Origin: Cunninghamella blakesleeana | Lineage: Eukaryota > Mucoromycota > Mucoromycetes > Mucorales > Cunninghamellaceae | Length of the DNA stretch: 64,000 nucleotides | Direction of reading: 5' to 3' | NCBI GenBank assembly: GCA_017871115.1 | Contig: JAFCIZ010000005.1 | Span: 2,907,501 to 2,971,500 of the forward strand | Shown: positions 1-12,776 of the stretch, one piece after another | How positions within the stretch are numbered: position 1 is the first letter of the stretch | Layout of the letters: the number at the start of each line of letters is the position of its first letter | Notes under the pieces: model-generated | What the model saw: the letters and a program-made list of their open reading frames with translations, nothing else | What the model was told of the DNA's origin: nothing | Databases searched by the model: none | Program-made: the position numbers and the translations under genes

Positions 1-2989
1 ATGATAATGATAACGATAACGATAATGAACTATCAATAACACATCGACTACAGCAATTAGACATTGATGATTATGATAGTATTAAATATACAGGTCAGTC
101 CGCTGGTTTACAAATGATAGATCATGCAAACTTATTTAAAACAACAACGACAATACCATGGCCTGGTCGTGAAAATAATATTGTTTTACAAAAATTAGCT
201 GATGATCAATTCATGGTTGTACGTACAGAAAAATCCTCTAATGGTAGATTTGATACAAGGTTAGACGTTGGTCTTTCTATTAATACTTCTATTATCCAAT
301 CCTCCTCCTCTCCTCCTTCTTCTGATGCACAACAGTTATTACAATCTTCTTCCATTTATTCTGTACCAACTGATTTAAATAATAAAATAAACCCTCCAAA
401 ACAAATCATGGATAAAATAATACATCTGTAAGTTTGAGTATATATATATATATATATTTTATTACCTTATTTTCTAATCGTTGTTTTATTCTTTTTATAT
501 AGATATTTTACTCACCTTCATCCATTTTTCCCTATTGTTAACAAAAGTCGATTTTTACAACTTTATCAATCAAAAGATCGTCAACTACCTACGGTTTTAT
601 TGCATGCTATTCTTGCACTTTCTTTTCGATTTAGTCATCAAAATTTTAAAGCTTCCTCCTCCTCCTCCTCCTCCTCCTCCTCTTCCTCAAATCCTTTTGT
701 TGTAGAAAATGCCAAATTATATGCTGAATATTACTTTCGTAAAGTGATGAAAAGGATACGTGATTCATTTCGGTCAAGATTATCTCATGTTCAAGCTGGT
801 TTATTAATGACCATTTATTTAGATATGGATAATGGCGATGTAGATTCTATTCAATGGCATATTCTTGGTAAATCCATTCGTATGGCCCAAGATCTCGGTT
901 TACATCGTTCCTGTCAGCATTGGCAATTACCTCCTTCAGAAATTGAAACTCGCCATAGAGTCTTTTTTGCTTGTTATATTTTAGATAGGTGGATTGGCGC
1001 TAGAGCAGGAAAACCCTTAACTATCTTAGATCGTGATTTTGATACTACTATTCCTTCACCTTACGAAATCAGTGACGATGATAATGAAAATAATAATAAT
1101 AATACTACTACAAAAAACGATATGAATGGAAAAGAACCTATTTATCGGGTCTTTGTCTTGTGGATTAAATTAACTGAAATTCTTGGAAGAGTCCTAAAAG
1201 CTTTATATGCTCCTTCCGCTAAAATATCAAATGAAAATGCTAATTTGGATGATCCTACTATTTTAGTGGTCTTTAATCGTCGATTGTCTCTTTGGAAAGC
1301 TTCTTTGGATGAATCTTTAAACGACTTCTTTTTACCACATTCCCAAAAAGGTAAATATTTCTTTATTTATCAATTTAATTTTTCTTTTTTTTTCGGTTTC
1401 ACATCTTTTGTATAATAATGATACCCAAATATATCCAAATTAGAATTATGTATTAATATATTGCCTATTACTTATTTAATTGCTTTCCCATAGTAACCTT
1501 ACAAATATTATATAATACTGTGGTGCTATTGTTGCATCGACCATTTCACCAACTATCTATTACTCAATACCCTCTTTTAGAAAATATCATCACCTCCTCT
1601 CGTCAAACATGTCTTGAAACTATATCGGAAATGGCTCAACTAATTAGAGCAAGAAAATTAGAAGAATCATACGGCTCTTACCTATTACCAACATGCTATG
1701 TGTATGCTATGTTTCTTTCATCTTTAGTCCATCTATCTGTGGTTATAGATAATAACTCTTGTCAGCAAAGTCGACAAGAATTAATGGAATCTATTAATTT
1801 ATTACAGAGCCATCATCACTTATATACATCTAAGCGTGCTATGGAAATTATTAATATGTTGATGTCACTTTATAAGTTAAATGATAATAATAAGCAAACA
1901 TCATTTAAAGTAGAAAACCATGGACCATTAACTTTTAAAAAGAAAAACAATCCTCAATATAATAATATAGATCTTGCTCAACCAATAAACCAAGTTCCTC
2001 AACAACAACAACAACAGCAACAGCCACAGCAACAACGTCGAATTAGACATCAACATCATTATTCTCACGATAATATAGCAATGTTCCTTGCACATTCATC
2101 TCAACAGCAACAACAACAGCATCATCAACAACAGCAACAGCAACAACAACCTTTTCGTCGTCGTCACCAGCACCATCATTCTTATGATGATATAACATTA
2201 ATGATGTCCCAACAACAACAACAACAGCAACAGCAACAGCATCAACAACAGCATCATCATCATCATCGTCATCACCTATCGTCATCATCTACTCAACATT
2301 TTATAACACCTACTATAGTCCCATCGGATATGCTAGATAATGAAATGCCAAAGGCCAATTGGTTTCAAAGAATGATTAATACAAGTGTAGTAGGAGGTAT
2401 TCCATTAAATATACATCGTGATGTTGAAATGGATTTATCAAATCAACATCAAAACCATCAACAGCCTACTCCTTATACTTCTTCCCCTACAAATTCTACT
2501 AGTGCTAATTTTTTAAATTCTCCTCCTTGTTTAGTTTCATCCCCTCCATCTTATTATCAAAATCAATCGCAACAACAACCTTCGCATTTATTGTCAAATA
2601 CAATGGATTCATCAACATCTACTTTATCATCACTTTCTACTTTTATACCCAATTTATCCTTACCAGAAGTAGTAGATACAACTTCTCAACATAATCATTT
2701 AATGATGACAACATCAACAGCTCCTTCTTCGACAACTACTATTGCTTCTATTGCTACGGTAGCTAATAATAATAATAATAGTAATAATAATACATCTACT
2801 TCACCTTCTTTCCAACATCAAAATACTATGGTAAACTCACCTCATCCTCCTCCTATTCCTACTATCATTAATCATGGTTCTACTCATTCTATTTCTCCTG
2901 CAAATTTAAATTGGCATGACTGGCAATACTATATGAATCAACAACAAGAGCAACAACAACATAATCAGCAACAACAGCATCATTCATAA
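1..2989 (+). CDS. Fungal-specific transcription factor, 5' end outside the window
   Basis: Exons read as 3-427, 503-1350 and 1494-2989, with GT-AG introns and continuous frame; 922 residues are visible. The middle matches the Fungal_trans regulatory domain: an entry motif YFTHLHPFFPIV just after the first splice, then helices including GKSIRMAQDLGLHR and RVFFACYILDRW, typical of Zn2Cys6 factors. The Zn2Cys6 DNA-binding domain, if present, lies upstream of base 1. The stretch YTGQSAGLQMI before the domain is also typical of the class. A Ser run encoded by a TCC repeat (about 655-690) interrupts the domain, and the C-terminal third is low complexity with Gln, His, Asn and Ser tracts, a possible activation region. 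The target genes cannot be inferred. The class is well supported; the exact orthologue is unknown. Confidence 0.85.
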
Positions 2990-4443
2990 CCTTTTTTTAT
3001 ATATACTTATTTTTTTATTTTTATAACTATATATTTATTTATTTCGCTATATTGTAAATTTTTATTTTCTCTCATTTCTACTCCTTCTCCTTCTTTATGC
3101 TATGCATTCTTTTCCAATATGTATCATTATTTCATATATATTTTTGTTTTTGACTTTTTACCAGTAGCATTTTTAGAATAAAAATCTTACAAGAAAAAAA
3201 AAAAAAGAAGGGATTATCCATAATATTATTAATTAATGAATATTATGTAGGTTATATAAAATATTAAAATAATATAAGCAAATAAATATACACACTAATA
3301 TATATATATTCTCTTTCTTCTCTTATCTCCTTTTCCTTTTATATGTTGCTAATTTTACTGCTATCTTTATCTTTTAATATGTATTTACTTTATACTATTA
3401 GCAGAGCAAACTAAAATAGAGAAATTTTATACATGGGAAAATCCACCAAGTATTTTTTTTACTAATAAAAATTGAAGCCGGAATTTTAAAACAAATGTCA
3501 CGGAGTTTGAAAAGTCTTAAACTTTGGCAGTAAAATGATGCCAACATAAATATATAATATAACAATGCACCAATATATAAAGCTAATACAATAATGTCAA
3601 TATGAATATATATATATATATATAATATAGCTGTGAGTTATAATGTAGAGAAAAAAAATAGAGTCATTGTTAAGATAGGTTAAAATAAAATAAAATATAC
3701 ATTTATAACTTATTTTTGTTTATTTTTATCAAATAGTTGACGAGTACGACAAAAAATAACACGTTTGACTACATTTTTATAGTAACCCAGCCACAAATAG
3801 AAATGACAAAGACGACTTCAAGTAACCTTCCTTCCAATATCATTATTGTATTTAAAACTGAATTTCACACTTTTTTTAATAAAAAGAAAAAAAGAAGATT
3901 ATATTTCGAAATTTAAAAATCCGACAATAAACCTATATGGTTTTTTTCTCTGCGTATAGAGCTACTCTTTTTTGAGATGAAACCCTATACCTACTTTTTG
4001 AGATTATTCGTATTTTTATACTGATACAAAATTTTAGGATATAGTACGAATTTTTAATGATTTTTTTTTCTTTTTTCTTTTTATTTTTAAAAATAATTCC
4101 TTTCAATAACTTATATATAGGTATGTATGTAAGTATGTATGTATGTATGTACGTATGTATATTATTTCCAAGTATAAACTCATTAAAAAAAATTAATCTG
4201 TAAAAAAATCTTTTTATTTCATAATACCAAACTCTCTCTTTTTCTTTTTTTTTCTTTTTTCCTATATACTATAATATATTTGTGCTAACAATATTTAAAA
4301 TTGGAAATTAAAAAAGGAATAAACGAATCGAAAATTTTATTTTAATAATAAAAAATAAATAAATAAAAAAGGAAACTAAAATGATTTAACTAGGAGAAAG
4401 AGGGGGAATGATCGATGTGGCAAAAAAGAGGCACGTAAATTAT
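2990..4443. other. Intergenic AT-rich stretch, no gene seen
   Basis: About 1.45 kb between the transcription factor and the first small secreted protein gene. It holds long A/T runs, short (TA)n tracts near 3300 and 3610, and a GTAT-type tetranucleotide run near 4125-4160. No reading frame with protein-like composition and no RNA gene was recognised on either strand. Confidence 0.6.
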
Positions 4444-4829
4444 TTATTCAACATAGATACTTTTACCAAAATCACCAACATATCCTTGTTTAGGAACCAC
4501 AGCCTTCATGCTGCCATTGCAATCAGCTTCACTAAAGATGTGAACGATTTTATCGGTTTCATTATCAACAGAAAGTTGGGTAGGCTTATTAATAGAAAAT
4601 TGAACTGGTTCAGCATTGATACTGTTTTAAAAAACAAAATAAAATTAGAGATGAATAAATGCATATGGCTTGAAAATTGTTATCCTCACCAACCCATATA
4701 TATATAAACTTACCAGCCACTAGGCTTATTGATTTGAACACCATTGACATGGACATGACCTTTAGCAGCAAGAACAGTTTGAACTAAACCAACAGCAACA
4801 AATAAGATAGAAGCAACTTTACCGACCAT
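4444..4829 (-). CDS. Small secreted two-cysteine protein, copy 1
   Basis: Two exons on the minus strand, 4829-4714 and 4621-4444, joined across a 92-base intron with GTAAGT donor and AAACAG acceptor; 97 residues. The N-terminus MVGKVASILFVAVGLVQTV followed by LAAKG is a clear signal peptide with cleavage expected after the LAA. The mature part has two cysteines, one in a GC pair next to the splice point and one in EADCNGS, likely forming one disulfide. It is a diverged paralogue of the gene at 28729-29004: both share the sequence pattern G-x-V-x-(I/V)-N-G-V early, a GC pair, a C-x-G near the middle and VxPK after it. The other copy has no intron. Function unknown; I do not recognise the family. 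An exported small protein is a firm inference, the role is not. Confidence 0.75.
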
Positions 4830-5685
4830 ATTGATTATATTATTAATAAATTATTAGAATTGAAGAGAATAAAGAAAAAAAAAAAACGAATATAAAAAAA
4901 ATTACTCTTTATATATGTTTTAAAAGGACATGCATGTATACTATATTTATCAAACTCAGAGTATATTCTATGTAATTATATACTAGGGGATGATTAAAAA
5001 GAGATGTTTATTCTATAATAAACCCTCTCCTACTTCACCCCTCTCTAAAAAAGAGTTTATATGTTTTACTTTTCTTCCTTTTTTCTAAATTTCGGACTCT
5101 TACCGAGTCTCTTTTTCTTTCTTTCTTTTCTCTATTTTTCACTCCTATGATTATTAAAAACTTGATTTTTATACATATACAATTCATTTCTATATGAATC
5201 ATCCCATTTATTTAATTTATTCTAATAGGATTTAGATATAAAAAGGAAAAATTAAAAAAAAAAAGGGTACATTTCTATAATTCGAATTTATGTTTCACTT
5301 TGAGGAAAAAAATCAAAAAGGAAACAAGGAGACGAAGCTGTTTTTGATCATGTAATATATTCTTTCGATCTACTTTATACATCCATATATAAAATAATAT
5401 AAATACGTTTGTATGAGTAATTATTATAATATAAACATTTACTTTGCGTTTATGCAAGACGTGTGCATATTCAGTTATAAAAAATAAATATCTAATATGC
5501 ATACACACATACTGACATAAGGAAGTTGTGGGAATGGAAATAAAAGGTGTAATTAATAAGGTGATGGTTTAAAAATACTATTTATTAATTGGCAATTGCA
5601 AATATTTATTTATAGTCGATTAAAAATGATATAAATATTGATTTTGCTAATTATATTTTTCATTTTAATTATAATATATGTATAT

Positions 5686-5716
<31 letters not shown>

Positions 5717-6058
5717 TTATATACATGTATTCCATTTTTTCCAAAAAAGGTAAGATGGTCAACACTAAACAGATTTTATTTATAATATATATTTATATAA
5801 AATAAATAAAAACATTAGCATTTTTACTTTTATTCAAAGACTTATCGAGTAGCTCATTTATCAGATACATAATCCTTTTACAATAATCAAAAAGCATAAA
5901 AGCATTATGTGTGAGCGTGGAGGAAGATGAATTTTTTATAAACTCCGGAGTCAAGTCACCAGCCAATTTTTTTTATTTGTTACCATTATTTTCATATTTG
6001 TCTTTTTGCTTTCCTTTTTTTAAAAGATTAATATTTATATTTTTTTTTGAAATAAAAT
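4830..6058. other. Intergenic, no gene seen
   Basis: About 1.2 kb between divergently transcribed genes. The motif CTTTATATATG on + near 4908-4918 sits about 85 bases upstream of the minus-strand start, and could mark its core promoter only if read as a TATA-like AT box. A (TA)n run occupies roughly 5690-5710. No protein-like frame was found. Confidence 0.5.
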
Positions 6059-6135
6059 ATGTCACCTATCAAGGTTGAAAATGGACAAACTATTGTATGT
6101 AATAAAAATAAAAAAATAATAATTATCTAACAATG

Positions 6136-6172
<37 letters not shown>

Positions 6173-8974
6173 GAATATATAAATGAATCTTTAATAATAT
6201 ATATATATATATATTTGATGAAAATAATAATAATAAATACATAATAGAGTGAATACGATCAACCATATGAAGAAGAATTAGCACGATATCCATATTCCAT
6301 ACGAACTTGGTTAAGATATATTGAACATAAAGAACATGGTCCATTTGAAGATTTATGTCAAATTTACGAAAGAGCCTTAAAAGAATTACCACGATCCTAT
6401 AAACTATGGAAACAATATTTAGATTTAAGACGCGATAAATTAAAGGATTCTCACCCTATATATAACAAAGCAAGATATACAGCAGTTAATCAATTATATG
6501 AAAATGCACTTGTTCTTTTAAATAAAGTAAGCATATTTTAAATATACAAATATATATAAGATGTATATAAATATACATTTAAATTTACCACTAAATGGCT
6601 TTTTTATATATAATAGATGCCCAGAATATGGTTAGATTATTTACACTTTTTAACAAAACAACCCGTCATAACATCAACAAGAAGAACGTTTGATAGAGCC
6701 ATTCGAGCATTACCAGTTACTCAACATGAACGTATTTGGGAAGTTTACCTTGAATTTACACAACAACCAGCTATACCACCCGAAACCGCTATTCGAGTAT
6801 TAAGACGTTATTTAAAATTAGATCCACAACATGTAGAGAAATATATTGAATTGTTAATAACTATGGAAAGATATGACGAAGCTGCTTCACAATTAGTCAA
6901 TGTCGTAAATGATGTTCATTTTAAATCCATTAGGGGTAAATCCAATTATCAATTATGGCAAGACTTGTGTGATATCATTGTAGAACACAGTGTAGATATT
7001 CATAGTATTCAAGTAGAACCTATTATTCGAAGTGGAATTCAACGATTTACAGATCAAGTAGGATTATTATATTGTCGATTGGCTATGTATTGGATTAAAT
7101 TAGGTCAATTGGAAAAGGCTAGAGATATTTTTGAAGAAGGAATCACCACTGTCAATACTGTTCGCGATTTTACTGCTATTTTTGATGCCTACGCTGAATT
7201 TGAGGAAGAAATGATTACAACACAAATGGAATTTATTGCTGAACGTCAAGAGAATGATGATGAAGATGAAAATAAAAACGATGATTTGGATTTAGATTTG
7301 GATATTCGTTTAGCAAGGTTTGAAAGATTAATGGATCGACGTGCTTTTCTTGTAAATGATGTTTTATTACGTCAAAACCCTAATAATGTCATGGAATGGG
7401 AAAAGAGAGTAACTTTATGGGGTGATAATAAAGAAAAGGTAAAATAAAAGAGGTTTTTTTTTTTTTTAAAAAAAAAAAAAAAGAAAAAAAAGAAAAAGAA
7501 AGAAAAAAAACTCTTATCCTTAACTTATTATTATTATTATTATAAGGTGGTAGATACTTATACAAAAGCCCTTCAAACTATTAATCCAAAAAAACCACAT
7601 GGTAAATTACAAACATTATGGTCTAATTTTGCTCAATTTTATGAAAAACAAGGGGATTTGGATTCAGCAAGAGCCATTTTTGATAAAGCAGTTAAAGTGA
7701 ATTATCGTTCTGTAACGGATCTAGCTGAAGTATGGTGTGAATACGCAGAAATGGAAACAAGAAATGATGAATTTGATAAAGCTTTACAAGTAATGGCAAG
7801 AGCTACTGCAGTACCAAGACATGCTACAGCCGATGGACGTAACCCAACTTTAGTAAATTATCATGATGAATCTATCCCTGTTCAACATCGTGTCTTTAAA
7901 TGTTTACAATTGTGGAGTTTTTATATTGATTTGGAAGAAAGTGTAGGGGATGTAGAAAGTACTAAAGAAGTATATGATAAAGTCATGGATTTACGTATTG
8001 CTAATCCTCAAATTGTATTTAATTATGCTACATTCTTGAAAGAAAATCATTATTTTGAAGAATCATTTAAAGTATATGAAAGAGGAATTGATTTATTTGG
8101 TTGGCCAATTGCTTTTGAATTTTGGAATATTTATTTATCAGAATTTATTGATCGTTACGTAAGTCCATTCAAATATATAATAAGAATAAAAATAACCGAA
8201 ATAATTATAATAATAATAACATTGTTATTTTTGAATAAATATATTTTTCATTTATAGGGTGGAAGTAAATTAGAACGTGCTAGAGATTTATTTGAACAAG
8301 CTCTTGATGGATGTCCTCCTAAGTATGCAAAACCTTTATATTTAAAATATGGTCAATTAGAAGAAGAACACGGTTTAGCTCGACATGCTATGAGAATTTA
8401 TGATAGAGCAACAAAAGCTGTTGATGATAGTGATCGATTAAATGTAAGTTAATATATATATAATTTTAATTATAAACAAAGATAACATGTGCATTTACAT
8501 ATATATATTTTTTTACATACTAGATGTTTGAATTTTATGTTGCCAAAGCAACAGCTTCCTTTGGTATTGTCTCAGCTCGTGAAATTTATGAAAAAGCTAT
8601 TGAAGCATTACCTGATAAGGATGTACGCGTTATTTGTATAAAATATGCTGATTTAGAAAGAAAATTAGGAGAAATTGATCGTGCAAGAGCTATTTATGGC
8701 TACGCTTCCCAATTTTTCAATCCAAAGGTAATAATAATAATAAATAAGAGGAAAAGGATGGGATAGCATTTGAAGGAAGTCCATATATTTTTATATTATA
8801 TATTTATATTCATGACTTTTTTTTTTTAATTACTATTGTTATTACTATATTTTAAAGGCGTTTCCCGATTTTTGGCAAAAGTGGCATGATTTCGAAGTCC
8901 AACACGGAAATGAAGATACCTTTAAAGAAATGCTTAGAATTAAACGTTCTGTACAGGCTCAATTTCCTTTTTAA
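6059..8974 (+). CDS. SYF1: Pre-mRNA-splicing factor SYF1 (XAB2/Cwf3)
   Basis: Seven exons: 6059-6094, 6248-6526, 6617-7438, 7547-8158, 8258-8443, 8524-8727, 8858-8974, all in phase 0; 751 residues. The protein is a chain of HAT (half-a-TPR) repeats from the start, opening with [19 protein letters not shown] and [12 protein letters not shown], both very close to SYF1/XAB2, and ending in [17 protein letters not shown] and [16 protein letters not shown]1 is a scaffold of the Prp19-associated (NTC) complex of the spliceosome and acts in the nucleus. The first exon codes for only 12 residues and is followed by a 153-base intron with a (TA)n run. Oddity: the reading frame stops right after the RSVQAQF motif, so the acidic C-terminal tail of well over 100 residues found in animal and yeast homologues is missing; downstream DNA is non-coding in appearance. 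Confidence 0.93.
6138..6169. repeat. (TA)n microsatellite in SYF1 intron 1
   Basis: About 15-16 uninterrupted TA dinucleotides inside the first SYF1 intron, with a second shorter TA run at about 6198-6215 in the same intron. Such runs recur in introns and spacers throughout this window. Confidence 0.9.
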
Positions 8975-9120
8975 ATAACGACAATAAAAATAAAAAAAGT
9001 TTTTTTTTTAAAAAATATATGTATATATATTTATTCTTAATGATCGTCATTATTTTATTTTGTTATATTTTGATGATTGTTTTAAAATATACTACACTAA
9101 AAAAATTGGGTTAAAAACAA

Positions 9121-9160
<40 letters not shown>

Positions 9161-9200
9161 GTAAATAGGGTTGATTTAATATATCCTATTTTATACACCG

Positions 9201-9235
9201 TTTTTTTTTTTTTTTTTTTTTTTTTGGGGGGGGGG
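9201..9235. repeat. T25-G10 homopolymer junction
   Basis: Twenty-five T residues immediately followed by ten G residues. G runs of this length are very rare in DNA of this base composition. Assembly or sequencing error in the run lengths is possible. Confidence 0.85.
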
Positions 9236-11184
9236 AAGGAAGGAATAACTAAAAATAGAAAAGTCTTTAATATAATAACAATAAATATCTTATCATTATA
9301 ACGTCAACATTTTACACCATTAAGTAATAAACTAGTCCTTAATCAATATATATATATATATAAGACTCGATCTCTTAGATTTTAAACTTGGAAATATTAT
9401 TTATTGGTTTTCTACAAATTTATAAGTGAAAGATGTTACGTAAACTCTTCGTCAAAATGAATAATCCGTTTATAAATAAAAATCATAGATTAGAAAAAAG
9501 AGTACATCTAACAGAGTCTATCAAAGTCAATACTCATTTGAGATTTTACGTACGTACATATGTAGTAACATCACAATTATGTCACTTGTACGTATGTAAT
9601 TTGTTTAGTAAATACAAATGTTTATTTTATTTTATAAATATTGTTACAAATTTTATTCATATTATCATTATTTTACAAAATATATATATGAATCAGTTTT
9701 TTTATAAATAATAATAATAATAATAATATTGAATCCTGTATTTAATGGTAGTATTACCAAAGAATTTCATTTTTAATATTATTTTTATTGCCATTATGCT
9801 GTGCTAAACAAATATGCCATATATACTCACAAAAATTTTGATTTTTTTTGAAGATCTTTAACAAAAATGTACAACAAACTAATAATAGCTTGATCATAAT
9901 ATTTTAAATTAATCGGTCACATATACTCTTGTAACGAAAAAAATAAAAATAAAACAAAAGATCAAAAACACCTTATTTTCAAACCGTCTGCTATTTTATC
10001 TTGATTAATGATTAGAAAAAAAAAAATACAACTCTTTTTTTAACATAAAAAAAGAAATATTAGGTGTTAAAGAGATATAAATAAAATAAAATATAAAACA
10101 TAATTGCCTATTATGGTACTTAAGTGGGTATATATGAATCTTGATTTACATCACATCAAAAAAATGATTAGCTTTTCGGATGTATATAATAGAGTTTTTT
10201 TTTATTTTTTATTTTTATTTTTTTATCACGAATATGAAATTCAAGTGGCGTTCATCACATTCGAAGGGTTAAATTAAATATTTTAATTTAATGCGCATGA
10301 TGTCCATAAAAAAAAACGGAACCGAATCCGATACTCATTAGACGTGTTTATATATATATGAATTATGATTATAACTATTTACATAGTATTATTTTTGTTT
10401 TTAATATTCATTTTTTTAAAATAATAATAATATTTATTAGTTATTATTTTATATTGTTTTGATTATTATATCATTGCTTAAACAAATATAGGAATGAACT
10501 TGTTTTTTAATGATAAAATATGATATTTAGTACAAAAAAGGAAATTCCCCTTTCGAAATAATCCCTTTACTTTCCCCTTATTTATTTTATTATGTAAATT
10601 ATGTATATTAAATGTATCATTCTTGAATAGCTCATTCCATTTTTTATAGAGATGATTCATGATTTATTTATCATATAATAATAATAACAATAATAATAAC
10701 AAAAAACCTAAACTTTTTTTTTTGGTTATTAAATTCTTTCCTTTCTTTGGGGGTTGTCGTGTATATGTAGATGTTTCAGTATTTTTGAGAGTTATGTTTT
10801 TTAAGTAGATTATATGTATTCCCTACTTTGTAGTATTTAGTTACATATAAAAGAATAGCTTAAGTACATTAACACACCATAGCTTATAATATTCTAACTT
10901 GCTTTTTTTTTTTTTTATTTAATTTTTTGACAATGAGAAGAGCATTAAGGGGTTGATTTTTTGATTTTTTGATTTTTTTTCTGGGTTTTTCTTTACTTGA
11001 AAAAAACATCGATCGAGATCTACAATAGCCTAGACTTTAATTTACTTAATTTTTTTTTTCTTGGCTATTTGTCAATAGTTATAAACATATTATATTTAAA
11101 TGAACGATTAAAAATATTTCTTTCGAAAAAAAAAAAAAAAAAAGACAAATAAAATCATTCAACTTTTTTTATTCACGATCTTAG

Positions 11185-11217
<33 letters not shown>

Positions 11218-11995
11218 ATATGAATGAGTATTTATTCTATACTTTCAATAAGTATAATTTTTTTTTTCTATAAATTGATATTATTGACAGAATTAAGAAA
11301 ATAGAAGAAAAAAGCGAGCAAGTGGGTAGGGATTGCCATCAGTGGAATGTTTTTACTTATGTTAAATTTGACTATGATATACAGTAAACAGACAAACAAA
11401 AAAACCTTAAAGTTACAAAATAATTATACTATATAATATTTTTTTATTTATTTATTTTTTAAAAATAATGTTTTGTATACTCTTATAGGTATAATTACTA
11501 TCATTTTCAAAAAAAAAAAAAAGTAGGGGGAAGTATATATTTTTAATGAGAGACATCAATAATAATACCTCGTAAAAATAATTATATCTAAGAATATTCT
11601 TTATTTTTTTTTTTACAAGTATTTGATATATTTAGAACAATATTTTTATTTTATTCTTATTGACAATATATATATATATATATATACTTATTATCAATGA
11701 TTTTTTTTTGTCTAGTTGTTTCTAATCGTGTATTACCATATATATTTATATATATTGATATTAAATTCGATTACTTGATTTATTTTAAAATTGAATAAAC
11801 TTAGAATGAATCTCTATTATCGTATAATTCTAAATAGCTTTCCTGTAAAATAAAAAAAATTAAAAATATATATAAAAAAAAAAAAAACAAAAAAAAAACA
11901 AAAACAAATTCCAGAGTTTTTTTTTTTTTTTCATGCGTAATTAACAAAGCTGGAATTCAAAAGTTTAGAAACATATTTTTATCATAATATACTAC

Positions 11996-12031
<36 letters not shown>

Positions 12032-12539
12032 CAAATTGATATAATAAATATACATAGATATAAACATACAAATGGATACAAAAATAAATAAATAATATAG
12101 CAATTTTTATTATTTTATTATATATTTGTTTTTTTTCGAAAATGAACTTTGTTTATGGTTAAAAAAATAATAATTGTACGTGCGTGTTTATACATGGCGA
12201 AGAAGGGGGGGGAGGTTAAAATTATGTAATCTTTTTTTTAGTACTCTATTTATATTTTATTGATATAGTAAAATAAAATAGACCTATATACTTTAGATAT
12301 ATATAATGTATAAAATTTCAATATTAAAAAAATGGATGCAAATGAGATATGTAAGTATATCCATTTCAGTATGTTTACCCCAGATTTTTCATATTCTCCC
12401 CCCCTGATTTACTCTCAGTATCAGATTTTGTTCTATTTTTTACTTTATCTCCTAAATACATTGTGAACCCCTCTAGCTATGTTGACATTGTAATCAAACT
12501 TATATATATTACCATTTTTATTAGTGAACGAAATTGATA

Positions 12540-12776
12540 TAAAAAAGAATTGATTTTTCGTTTTTCATTTGGTTTTTTTTTTTCTTCATTCACTTTTTAT
12601 TTTTTTATTATCTTTTCTACTTTCATTTAATTATACCTCTTTTTTTTCATTTTATTTAATTTAATTTATTTATTTATTCTTTTTTTTTTTTTTGCCATCT
12701 AACTTATTTTTTAAACCTAATTTATTTATTTATTTATTTATTTTAAAAATTATAATTTATACCCAAAACAACAATT
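12540..12776 (+). promoter_or_regulatory. Pyrimidine-rich leader/promoter of the repeat-protein gene
   Basis: The 240 bases before the start codon are strongly T/C-rich with CTTT/TTCTT blocks and tandem TTTA units. They end in an A-rich stretch (ACCCAAAACAACAATT) directly before ATG, the kind of A-rich start context common to well-translated fungal genes. Similar pyrimidine tracts precede the two C2-domain genes and PKC1 here. Assignment as promoter or 5' leader is by position only. Confidence 0.4.

Larger units (their letters stand above)
8975..12776. other. 3.8 kb gene-poor region with homopolymers
   Basis: No convincing gene on either strand. Small open frames near 9433-9711 (+) and 10478-10660 (-) have A/T-driven composition (Ile, Asn, Lys, Phe, Tyr) and no family resemblance. 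Marked low-complexity features: (TA)n at about 9123-9153 and 12000-12026, a T25 run joined to G10 at 9201-9235, poly-T and poly-A runs near 11120-11215, and a G-rich run near 12204-12214. The last 250 bases are pyrimidine-rich with repeated TTTA tetranucleotides and probably belong to the promoter/5' leader of the repeat-protein gene. Confidence 0.6.

Noticed and set aside
2043..2288. Open frame antisense to the transcription factor, rich in Asp and Val
   Set aside because: A shadow of the CAA/CAT repeats coding poly-Gln and poly-His.
9433..9711. 92-codon open frame in the large gap
   Set aside because: Composition follows A/T background, no start context, no family likeness, no splice partners.
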